This document shows positions 31,473-43,400 of a stretch of 64,000 bases of DNA, in pieces. Location of the stretch: the NCBI GenBank assembly GCA_963920705.1, contig OY987228.1, forward strand, positions 15,111,187 through 15,175,186, read 5' to 3'. The notes under the pieces were generated by a model. It worked only from the letters and a program-made list of their open reading frames with translations. It ran no database searches and was not told the origin of the DNA. Made by a program: the position numbers and the translations under genes. How positions within the stretch are numbered: the first letter of the stretch is position 1; each line of letters begins with the position of its first letter. The stretch comes from Odiellus spinosus (Eukaryota; Arthropoda; Arachnida; Opiliones; Phalangiidae).

Positions 31473-34400
31473 TCGCGAAAGCGGAAATACTGTGAACCTC
31501 TTTGAGGTAGTCATTGAGAATAATCAGAAGTCTTGTTATATAATTTGGGCTTTTCGATAGTAACACGCGAGGTATTAGTAAAATTGTGAGGGAATAGTTT
31601 TGGCCCAAAATTTGAGTTCTATGATGTTAGTCTCACAATTGCCTCACAGGACAGAAATTGGTGAGGGCAAAACTAATCGATATGATATTGCAAGGTCTTT
31701 TCAATGATGTATTGTCAACCTAAACAGCTGATGTGTAGTGATGAAGTTTATGGAAAAATTACCCAAATATTTTTATCCGCGAAATGAAACAAGGATGAAA
31801 CGTTCATACAAGTGTTCCATTGGAAATGCATTAGATCAGGCGCCGTCGAAAAATAGCCTTCGACTAATCGAAAGACGCTCCACCTTTGGCCTATAATGGG
31901 TGAAGCATTCCTACTGGCGTTTATAGTAGCCCCTGTAGAAGTGTTCCAACCTTTATACACGTGTCAGATAAAGAAGCCAACAGAAAGGGTTTACCGATCT
32001 AATCTATTTTCAATGGAACCCCTTTAGAAATGTTTTAACCTCATTACATCTGACGGATGAAATTAGTTCCATCAGCAATGCTGAGAAATACACTGAAAAG
32101 AGCTTGAATTTTCCTACCGCAGATCTTAGACCGGGATCTTTCTATTATTTCGCTACACGAAATATATCATCGATTCCAATTCAATCATATGAAGTATAGT
32201 TGTGAGAAAATCGAACTCACTATAATACAGTAGCGTTTAAAGCGATTAGTAATAGCATTAATTTCAAAGAAATAAAAATGGGAAGGGAGGGGGGGCGGAG
32301 TTGTTTTGGCTGGCTTCTGCACGGTTGCTAAGTCGTGATCGGCCAGGCCTCAAATTTTCGAGATTTTGAAATGCCAAATGGTAAAATAAAAACTTTTAAC
32401 TTTCTTAATATTCAAGAAGTTATATAAGTTCAAAATCATCTGACGCGTGCAACCAATAATTTCAGGGTAAAAAGCAGCCAGGTTCCCTACGTGATCTGGT
32501 TACTCTTTTCGTATCCGTGATAATAATCATTTACTAACGTGGTTTTCCCGTAATTTTTTAAAAATGAGAATAATCTAAATTAACATTTGAATTGGAAGAA
32601 AAGATTTATCTTTTTAAATCGAAATCAAACAATATTAATTGGCACTCGGAGAAATTTATAAGAATGCTCCAAATTCTGACTAGCTTCTGGCTTTAAACAC
32701 TTTTAAAGAACTTCCTCTCCAATTCGAACAGTTTTTGAACTGTTAATTTTAAAAATTACGATAATATCCATGAAAAGTTATATTTTAACTTATCCAAAGA
32801 TGTGTTGCAAAAATATTGTACGAATATGCAATTTTCAAAATAGGAAAAAAGCTGTTGTGGATTAATACACAATGTTAAAGTTCGTATGTAGGGATATAGA
32901 ATCTTCCCTTTCAGCGAAATAATAATGGCCCACACGGAAACGCGTCATTTTGTCAAGAGAATATATATTGTGTCTTACAATCTATAACATTATCCCACCT
33001 CCAGCCATCGTCAACGTCAATTAAATCGTTCGGTTCGCTGATCATTTAGAACGATAGGGAGCTAATCCAAAGTGAAAACAAGATGCGAAACGATCAGTGT
33101 CGCCAAATTTGAAACAATGATCGCGTTTTGATTAAAGCGGGATTGGGTCGCGCCAATCATTTTCTTAACCCCTTGAAGCGGTAAAATAAAATTTCCATTA
33201 TACCGCGATTCTCTTCACGCGTTGATGTAACCATCAAAACCATCAAAATCACAAAGCTGGATGCGGCTCCGAGTGAGTTTAAAGTTTACGCGATGGCGAT
33301 ACGCTCTAATAGAGCGAACGATTCCTTGCTTACCTAACTTTTTATAATGGTCAAGTTCAATTATTTTGCCACCGCGCAACCAGAGTAGTTCGCTTCCCTC
33401 GCGTAGTCACGTCGCTATAATTAAAAATTACCACCAAAACTATTCGAGGATGAAAAAATAAAGCAGAAAATTGCGCGGTTCTTTAAAGGGAGGATGAAGA
33501 GGAAAATGAACAAATTTTTTATTGATTCTGCTTCTAAAAATAAGAAACACCCAGGATTGATTTTGGCATTCTATTAAAAGGAAAGCCTCCGACTAATCAA
33601 AAGACGCCCCACCATTGGCATAATAAACTCCCCGAGACAAGAGCTGAGGAACACTCTCCTTGAATCGCGCTATCTCGTTCTTGATTATTTTCATAAGCAC
33701 GAGTAGCGGATATCTTATGAAGCCGAAGGTGGATAGTCTTTTGATTGGTCGGAGGTTCTCCTATTAATTGAATGCCAAACTCTGAATCTTTTTCGTTTTT
33801 TTTTGCACAATTGAGAGACATTTCCTGAATATGTTATTACACGAACAGGTCATACTTTTAATAGCAGAATCGATTTCATTTTTACTCTTCAGCTTCCCTT
33901 TAATGATTATTCGGTTATGGGACAGTTCCGAGTGTTGTACTCGATTTAATTTTAAGTTTTGATACCCGAACTAATATTAAATATAATTAGAGCGATTGGG
34001 TTGAACTTTTAGCCCGGTTACTGAAAATCGGAGAATTGTTATATTAGGGCAGTAACTAATCACATGGATCTGATTATGGGTACATAATATATTTTGAATA
34101 CAATTTTCAAAATATATCATGGAGTTTAATTGTAGAAAATAGAACTTTAATTAGTACATAATATAGTTCTGATGAGTGATGATTAAAAAATTATTTCCTA
34201 AGTACAGGCGAACCTTAGAACCGAGGACTTACTCACATAAAATCTGTACATTGACCGATTACGCGAGTACGTTACATACTACAGCGTTTGGCAATTCTAA
34301 ATACGTATTCAGTGACGTAATCACTAAAACTACAGACTTGTAGACCGACTATACGTGGAGTGAACAACCAGTCCCTTAGAACTTAACAGCTTTGAATAGG

Positions 34401-37400
34401 TTTCTCTTCAAAATGAATGTTTTCATCCTACTAGTATATTGACAGATTTCATCTCGATTGATTTCGTGATTAGCCACGGGGCGTTTAACTAACCACATGC
34501 GTGACTATTACAGTACAAGAACGGACCGAATATATTTGCCTCGTCTTTGGAGGCCACCATTGAGTATGGACTTTATACAGCCAAATCTACCCCCCCCCCC
34601 TAAGACCCATTCTTTCGCCCCTCCCATTTAAAATTGCGGAAAAAGGTTTCGAGTGGTTCCGCAACCTGATAGGACTTGCTGCAACCTTTTCCCTAGATTT
34701 TGGACAAACGCGTGGGTTTAATTACAAGGACAATCTTCTTTATTCAGAGATTTACTTTCTTCTTGTACTCAAAACTTAAGTCACTTATCCATCCTTTCCC
34801 ATTTGAAGCAAAGAGGTAAAAAATAAAATGAGAACTGATCTCGTGACCGAAGAGAGTTAAGCTAAAAACACTTCAAGGGTTTTTGGTAAAAACCCCATCA
34901 CTAACCATGTACGCAACCACCAAATTGATAAAAAGAACCTTGACTGCCATTATTTTATTTTATATTTCGCGCAATGAAAGAAATCTTTTATCGGATATAA
35001 TTTAAGTTAGAAAGGTGATTACCGAATAAATAACTGCCTTTTTATTTCCTTTTTTCATTCCCATCGATATTTTCCGCCGTTCGCGCTATGTAATTTGGAA
35101 ATGTCTGGTTGTCCTATAACTTCAAATCTCAAAAATCATTTAGAGATAAATGGCCCGTGGAACAAAAAAATTTAGAGTTTGAGAAAACGAAATAGCCCAG
35201 AGCACAGTCTGCGAGAATAACTTTTACCATTTTTGTAAATGGTCGAAGAATATTGGGCTTTCAGTTTCAGCAAAATCTTCTTAAGATATCATGTACTTCA
35301 ATTCCTTCAGTGTTTTAATTGATTTACTAATGGTCTCGTCGTGAAATAAGACAACCCTCTTTTCCGTTTTCTTTTAAATTGGATACGTGTTGAAAAGTTT
35401 TGCAGAATTACTGTTTAATTGATATTCATAACGTTTAGTTCTTTAATAGTGACGACATTTCGGTGGGAGTGCGTGGTAAAAGATTGCTTGAAAAAGCATT
35501 GTTACTAGAAACGAGCCGTAGATCCTACGAAACCAAGGATATATTTTTTTTTATTTCTTCCGAAACCCTAAAAGGAGGGGAGTCTATTGTTTAATTTTTA
35601 AGACAGCGCCCAGAGTTCATTGGCTCGTGCCGCCTCGCTCGTAAAATGCTTTTGATTAGATTGAGGAGATAAATTCTACCGCTTTACTTTTATTTAAACA
35701 CAGAAAGAAAATATATCATTTGTACCATTTTACTAAACGAAGCGTAGATAACATTTTTCTATAATATTGTCTATTTTCAAAGACTATATAGATTTAAGGA
35801 ATCAATTCGTATTTCAAATGGAATATTTTTTTAACAAGACAAGACGATTTCTTTCAACGATTTTAGATGTTAGCAAGAAGAGAAGAAAATACTCTATATT
35901 TCTTGGATTTTGTTCGCTTATGAAGATTGAGGGAACCATTGGTTTAAAAGAACTGAAATTTCCAACTGATTCTAGTTGTATTTTCTATCTATTCAGAAAG
36001 ATAAAGAAATTCCCTCAAAGCAATTTCACTTTCTATATAGTATATATAAAAAAATATATATATGGGGTCATCATTTTCTTCTTAGAACTTCAAATGCAAA
36101 AGAGAAAATCTACGCATAGTACTAGCACTGTATCCGAATTTTAATCCAAAAAAAAAAGGTTTATAAAACACAGGTCCGGTTTTAGGGCTCTTCTCTCTTT
36201 TTCTTTTTTCTTTTACAACTAGTTGCTCGCTTCTAACAACGAGTTAGCTTTACAATCGAAAAATTGTGGTGCCAGTGACCTTTTTTCGGTTACGTCACGT
36301 GTCATTTAGACTTAGCTAGGCTACGCACCACGTTCCAAAGCTTTCACTTTTTCACCCATTTGGATATTTGGTCACGGTGCTTACGTAACGCACGAATATG
36401 CAGAAACAAATTTTTGATATTATTACATTAATTTATAGTTTAAATAATTGGATTACAATGTAAGACTAATTTTAAATAAGTGAGTCGTATTAAAAATTGG
36501 ATAGAATGGGTCACGCAATGTTTGTATTTAGAACAGCTGCTTATCTCAATTACTAATTTGGTTCGCAGTGTAGTAGGGAAATGCGGGTATGATAAGGAAA
36601 CTCTTAATAAGATAAGCCTTTTACACGAGTCTTATCTTGCATGGTTTTTCAATGCTTTCTTGGCAGTGTAGAAGCCCGGATAGCTCAGTCGGTAGAGCGT
36701 TAGGCTTTTAACCTAACGGTCCAGGGTTCGAGCCCCTGTTCGGGCGGAGCTGTACTTTTTGGTAAACTCTTACCAAATTGGAAAGTGGCGGTTTCATACG
36801 TCACCAGGGGCGTTTCGTAGCCCGGATAGCTCAGGCGGTAGAGCGTTAGGCTTTTAACCTAACGGTCCAGGGTTCGAGCCCCTGTTCGAGCGGTGCTGTA
36901 ATTTTTGGTAAACTCTTACCAAATTGGAAAATGGCGGTTTCATACGTCACCAGGGTGTTTCGTAGCCCGGATAGCTCAGTCGGTAGAGCGTTAGGCTTTT
37001 AACCTAACGGTCCAGGGTTCGAGCCCCTGTTCGGGCGGTGGTGTACTTTTTGGTAAACTCTTACCAAATTGGAAAGTGGCGGTTTCATACGTCACCAGGG
37101 GTGTTTCGTAGCCCGGATAGCTCAGTCGGTAGAGCGTTAGGCTTTTATCCTAACGGTCCAGGGTTCGAGCCCCTGTTCGGGCGGTGCTGTACTTTTTGGT
37201 AAACTCTTACCAAATTGGAAAGTGGCGGTTTCATACGTCACCAGGGGTGTTTCGTAGCCCGGATAGCTCAGTCGGTAGAGCGTTAGGCTTTTAACCTAAC
37301 GGTCCAGGGTTCGAGCCCCTGTTCGGGCGGTGCTGTACTTTTTGGTAAACTCTTACCAAATCGGAAAGTGGCGGTTTCATACGTCACCAGAGAACATCCG

Positions 37401-40400
37401 TAGCCCGGATAGCTCAGTCGGTAGAGCGTTAGGCTTTTAACCTAACGGTCCAGAAGGGTTCGAGCCCCTGTTCGGGCGGTGCTGTACTTTTTGGTAAACT
37501 CTTACCAAATCGGAAAATGGCGGTTTCATACGTCACCAGACGACTACCGAAGCCCGGATAGCTCAGTCGGTAGAGCGTTAGGCTTTTAACCTAACGGTCC
37601 AGGGTTCGAGCCCCTGTTCGGGCGGTGGTGTACTTTTTGGTAAACTCTTACCAAATTGGAAAGTGGCGGTTTCATACGTCACCAGGGGTGTTTCGTAGCC
37701 CGGATAGCTCAGTCGGTAGAGCGTTAGGCTTTTATCCTAACGGTCCAGGGTTCGAGCCCCTGTTCGGGCGTTGCTGTACTTTTTGGTAAACTCTTACCAA
37801 ATTGGAAAGTGGCGGTTTCATACGTCACCAGGGGTGTTTCGTAGCCCGGATAGCTCAGTCGGTAGAGCGTTAGGCTTTTAACCTAACGGTCCAGGGTTCG
37901 AGCCCCTGTTCGGGCGGTGCTGTACTTTTTGGTAAACTCTTACCAAATCGGAAAGTGGCGGTTTCATACGTCACCAGAGAACATCCGTAGCCCGGATAGC
38001 TCAGTCGGTAGAGCGTTAGGCTTTTAACCTAACGGTCCAGAAGGGTTCGAGCCCCTGTTCGGGCGGTGCTGTACTTTTTGGTAAACTCTTACCAAATCGG
38101 AAAATGGCGGTTTCATACGTCACCAGACGACTACCGAAGCCCGGATAGCTCAGTCGGTAGAGCGTTAGGCTTTTAACCTAACGGTCCAGGGTTCGAGCCC
38201 CTGTTCGGGCGGTGGTGTTCTTTTTGGTAAACTCTTATAAAATTGGAAAGTGGCGGTTTCATACGTCACCAGGGGTGTTTCGTAGCCCGGATAGCTCAGT
38301 CGGTAGAGCGTTAGGCTTTTAACCTAACGGTCCAGGGTTCGAGCACCTGTTCGGGCGGTACTGTACTTTTTGGTAAACTCTTACCAAATTGGAAAGTGGC
38401 GGTTTCATACGTCACCAGGGGTGTTTCGTAGCCCGGATAGCTCAGTCGGTAGAGCGTTAGGCTTTTAACCTAACGGTCCAGGGTTCGAGCCCCTGTTCGG
38501 GCGGTGCTGTACTTTTTGGTAAACTCTTACCAAATCGGAAAGTGGCGGTTTCATACGTCACCAGAGGACCTCCGTAGCCCGGATAGCTCAGTCGGTAGAG
38601 CGTTAGGCTTTTAACCTAACGGTCCAGGGTTCGAGCCCCTGTTCGGGCGGAGCTGTACTTTTTGGTAAACTCTTACCAAATCGGAAAATGGCGGTTTCAT
38701 ACGTCACCAGACGACTACCGAAGCACGGATAACTCAGTCGGTAGAGCGTTAGGCTTTTAACCTAACGGGCCAGGGTTCGAGCCCCTGTTCGGGCGGAGCT
38801 GTACTTTTTGGTAAACTCTTACCAAATCGGAAAGTGGCGGTTTCATACGTCACCAGAGGACTTCCGTAGCCCGGATAGCTCAGTCGGTAGAGCGTTAGGC
38901 TTTTAACCTAACGGTTCAGGGTTCGAGCCCCTGTTCGGGCGGTGGTGTACTTTTTGGTAAACTCTTACCAAATTGGAAAGTGGCGGTTTCATACGTCACC
39001 AGGGGTGTTTCGTAGCCCGGATAGCTCAGGCGGTAGAGCGTTAGGCTTTTAACCTAACGGTCCAGGGTTCGAGCCCCTGTTCGAGCGGTGCTGTAATTTT
39101 TGGTAAACTCTTACCAAATTGGAAAGTGGCGGTTTCATACGTCACCAGGGTGTTTCGTAGCCCGGATAGCTCAGTCGGTAGAGCGTTAGGCTTTTAACCT
39201 AACGGTCCAGGGTTCGAGCCCCTGTTCGGGCGGTGCTGTACTTTTTGGTAAACTCTTACCAAATTGGAAAGTGGCGGTTTCATACGTCACCAGGGTGCTT
39301 CGTAGCCCGGATAGCTCAGTTGGTAGAGCGTTAGGCTTTTAACCGAACGGTCCAGGGTTCGAGCCCCTGTTCGGGCGGTGCTGTACTTTTTGGTAAACTC
39401 TTACCAAATCGGAAAGTGGCGGTTTCATACGTCACCAGAGGACTGCTGTAGCCCGGATAGCTCAGTCGGTAGAGCGTTAGGCTTTTAACCTAACGGTCCA
39501 GGGTTCGAGCCCCTGTTCGGGCGGTGCTGTACTTTTTGGTAAACTCTTACCAAATCGGAAAATGGCGGTTTCATACGTCACCAGACGACTACCGAAGCCC
39601 GGATAGCTCAGTCGGTAGAGCGTTAGGCTTTTAACCTAACGGTCCAGGGTTCGAGCCCCTGTTCGGGCGGTGGTGTACTTTTTGGTAAACTCTTATAAAA
39701 TTGGAAAGTGGCGGTTTCATACGTCACCAGGGGTGTTTCGTAGCCCGGATAGCTCAGTCGGTAGAGCGTTAGGCTTTTAACCTAACGGTCCAGGGTTCGA
39801 GCCCCTGTTCGGGCGGTACTGTACTTTTTGGTAAACTCTTACCAAATTGGAAAGTGGCGGTTTCATACGTCACCAGGGGTGTTTCGTAGCCCGGATAGCT
39901 CAGTCGGTAGAGCGTTAGGCTTTTAACCTAACGGTCCAGGGTTCGAGCCCCTGTTCGGGCGGTGCTGTACTTTTTGGTAAACTCTTACCAAATCTGCAAA
40001 TGGCGGTTTCGTACGACACCAGACGTATGACGTAACGCTGACAGCTCAGTCGGTAGAGCGCTAGATTCAGAACCAATTGCTCCATGATTAGAGCCACTGA
40101 TCGGGCGTAGCTGCACTTTTTGGTAAAACTCTTACCGAATTGAAAAATAGCCGTTTCACACGTCAACTAAATGTAGAACGAAGCGCTTCCCTCACTTAGG
40201 CTTAATATTATAAAACGATCATTTTGATTTAAATTTAATTTAGTTAGTGACTTAATTGGAAACGAACGAAATTCCCATTGTCATTCGGTTTTAATAGAAG
40301 TATTTATAAGGCTTCCAAGGCGAATCTGAGTATGGTTTTATTTTGTGGCAAGATACGATCTCTAAACCAAAAATGTATTTTGAAGAGAAGTTTTTATCTC

Positions 40401-43400
40401 AAAAAGTTTAGTGGCTTCCAAAACACGCACGACTTAAAAACCACGAGGAAAAAAATAGATATAAAATATTTTAAAAATATGGCTTTTCTACTTTTCCGCT
40501 TGTTGAATTGGCAAGCGTGAAGTAATTTTAACACTGTTTCCAAAATCTAAAACGAATCATAATGGAAAAATCGTGAGAACTCTTTTCTGTACGCGGAGTT
40601 TGCAAAAGGTACGAAGCTTTAAAATGTAATTTAAGGCGGCCGAATTCCAATATTAAGTTGTATTGCAAATTCAGTATGGAGTAAGCCCTGGTATATTTCT
40701 AGATAAGACTATAGCGAAATCAAAAGTAGGACTGCAAACGATATTTAAATCACCTTTGATATACAATATCCCTGCCTAAGTTTCGGTATAATCTAAATGT
40801 TATAAAATAATAATTTTAATTTTACGCAATATCTCGTAAAACCACAAACTTTATGAATTCATAAATTCGTCGTTGAAATATCACGATTGTTTCCCAATTA
40901 AAAATGTCGCTTATTAACCAAAAATTTTGCTTACTCTTTTATAGTCTACGTCGACCGGACAGGACCTCCTCGATGTGGTTTTCCGCCATTTAAATCTTTT
41001 GGAGACTCCTTACTTTGGATTGAGGTTCATCGACACAGCGGGACAAACTGTAAGTATACATAAATAATATACGTCGTAAGTCGCGTACTTTAATTACACT
41101 AGACTTAAGACTTAATAACACTATACCGTGAATAAAAACTCTTTGATCGGTTTTAATAAAAGCAAACCTTATAATTAACGAACTTACCATAATTAAACTA
41201 TAATCTTCCTCTTTAAACAATAAAGCGGGATTTAAATCGGAGTTTGCACAAATAAAAGTAACTTTGCTATAGTAGATTTATCATTGATTGGCAGTACGTA
41301 TAAAGCTATGATGCCCATTACCTCAAAGATTATTAGCTTAGAGATAAAGGGAGGCGAGCTTTACCCATGCTGCCAAAATTAAAGGTAAAATAACTTTGAT
41401 AGTAAAGAAATTTACGACTGAAATATAAGGATATTTTAAAATGTAATGCAATTTAAAATAAAGGCTTGACTTTTATGTTATATTATGCGGGTAATTTAGT
41501 AATTTAATTAGCATTCTTTTAGCGTATTTATATATTAAAATATAATAATAGTAATAATTTTACTTATTTATTTCAGCATTGGTTGGATCCTCACAAGAAA
41601 GTTGTCAGACAACTGAAAGGTTAGTATTGAATATTTAAATTAAAACTATAATTTATATATATATATATAAGATCAAATCATCTTCAAAAATAAAAATTGA
41701 GTTACATTTACCAATTTTAAATATTTTTAAATATTCATTAGTACACCATCCTTCTGAAAATATAAATAAGTTCCCATCCTTTTTTCAAAATTTTAATTTA
41801 GGACGAAAACACCTTTATTGTGTTAGTTAGGGACACTTTGGGGAATTATACAATTATATGACGTCACGAGCTTGTCATACAAAAAATATTGGAGCTTGAA
41901 TAACGAATAGAGCTTCACCTTAGGTAAAAAATGAGTTTAATGAAAAGGTCGATTTTAGGCGCGACTCTGATTCTGTGGTTGCCTAAGCCCTTTGGAGGGG
42001 GTAAAAATAAATGCAAGAGGTTTATACTAAGCCTTTTGCTAAAGGCGAAAAATTTATTTAAGTTTAAATAAGAAAATTTTAATATCTCCCTACCTTTATA
42101 GGTTTTTAAAATTCTAATCTTATCCTTTAAATCTGGACGTGTATAAAAATTTATAAATTATCACGACTTAAAATGTTCTTCGAATCCGCCATTATAATTT
42201 TTGAAAACCCTTCTCTACCCAAAAAGCTCAATTACACTTGACCGTGCAAACCAATCAGGTCATTTTACTGATTTCCCAGGATGCTTTGCCGATCGGGAAG
42301 GTGGGAAATTTTAAGCAATTTTTTTATATATAGATCTTTTTCTGGAATAACCAAACATTATTTTGATCCTCGAAATTTTCCCCTGGGAATTAAAATAATA
42401 ATAACGTGAACCAAATCATATGGTACTATTAGTTTAACTATATTTTATTACAAAAGTTGTATTTGAAGATTAATTTTGGGGTTTTTCCCGTACACTTGTC
42501 AGTCTAAGAAAACTCGTTTTTTGACGAAATGAAAAAAAAAAAAAAAAAATTGCGAAAATATAAAAACATGCTTTTATAATTTACTGTTCATATCATTTTG
42601 ATAGCTTCATTAGCTAAGGTGTGTCGGGTTGATTCAAATATAATGGTCTTTTGTGCACTGTAAATGCTTGACCTTAAACGCTTTTTAGTGTTGTAATTGT
42701 ATATATTATCATATTTTGACTATTTCAATGAGGTTTACAGTTTATATTTTATATTAACCGACCATAATAAGCGGGGGAGTGTTAAGTCTAAATATTAGGA
42801 TGTCATGGTCTTTCAGAAATATAATATTTTTTTTTTTTCCTAGATATAAACCTTCATATTTTATAAACAAATTATGGGATTATATCTAGGACAAGTTTAA
42901 AGTTGATTGTGAGAGCTGATACCTCAAAAAATGATAGCGAATATCACTCACATAATTTAGTTTTTCGACTTAAAACTAATTAAATTTTCTTCATTTTATT
43001 TCAATGACGATTATAAGAACTACTGTGACGTCATTAAATTTATAACTTAAATTTAATATTACGTTACTTATGCTAAAAGTAAATGTTTCCACGCATCTAG
43101 ATTCGAAAAGCGTCAGATGGAAATTTTTGAAAAAACACAATATCAAGATCAAATATAACCTATTTTTAAAAAAATGTTTTTTAAAAAGCACGTTTTTAGT
43201 TAGGCGGCGGCAAACTTTAGGTACCAGTAAATAAGGCTATATATTTAAAAAAAAAAATGGTAAGATATACCAGTTCTATAAAGTATCTTATGTCTATTAT
43301 TAGAATAACGTGAATTAGGCGTTTAAATAACGACATGTACTCAAAATTCGGAGAAAAAAGAAGGGTATTTGGCCCAGTCTCTATATAAGAATAAATTTTA

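Larger units (their letters stand above)
36674..40107 (+). repeat. tandem array of 24 tRNA-Lys units, 146-bp period
   Basis: Twenty-four units, each a 73-bp tRNA-Lys(TTT) plus about 73 bp of conserved spacer, are arranged head to tail on the plus strand. Start-to-start distances are 146 bp with a few of 145 or 149. Each spacer begins with a T5 run about 10 bp after the tRNA, a standard RNA polymerase III terminator. It continues with GGTAAACTCTTACC, a 5-bp stem hairpin, and then GGCGGTTTCATACGTCACCAG. The array lies inside EPB41L4A intron 1 in the same orientation. Shared variants show that multi-unit blocks have been duplicated. Confidence 0.97.

Noticed and set aside
33597..33821. 74-residue minus-strand frame
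   Set aside because: It covers the foldback MITE at 33586-33755 and has no protein features.
35767..36144. 125-residue frame in EPB41L4A intron 1
   Set aside because: Phe/Ile/Lys-rich composition is expected from AT-rich DNA. No domain, no splice context and no neighbouring exons.
36674..40107. CRISPR-like interpretation of the regular repeat-spacer array
   Set aside because: Repeats are full tRNA-Lys genes, spacers are conserved and not unique, and the host sequence is clearly a metazoan intron.
39915..40166. 83-residue minus-strand frame over the tRNA array end
   Set aside because: It is an antisense reading of tRNA genes and spacers.
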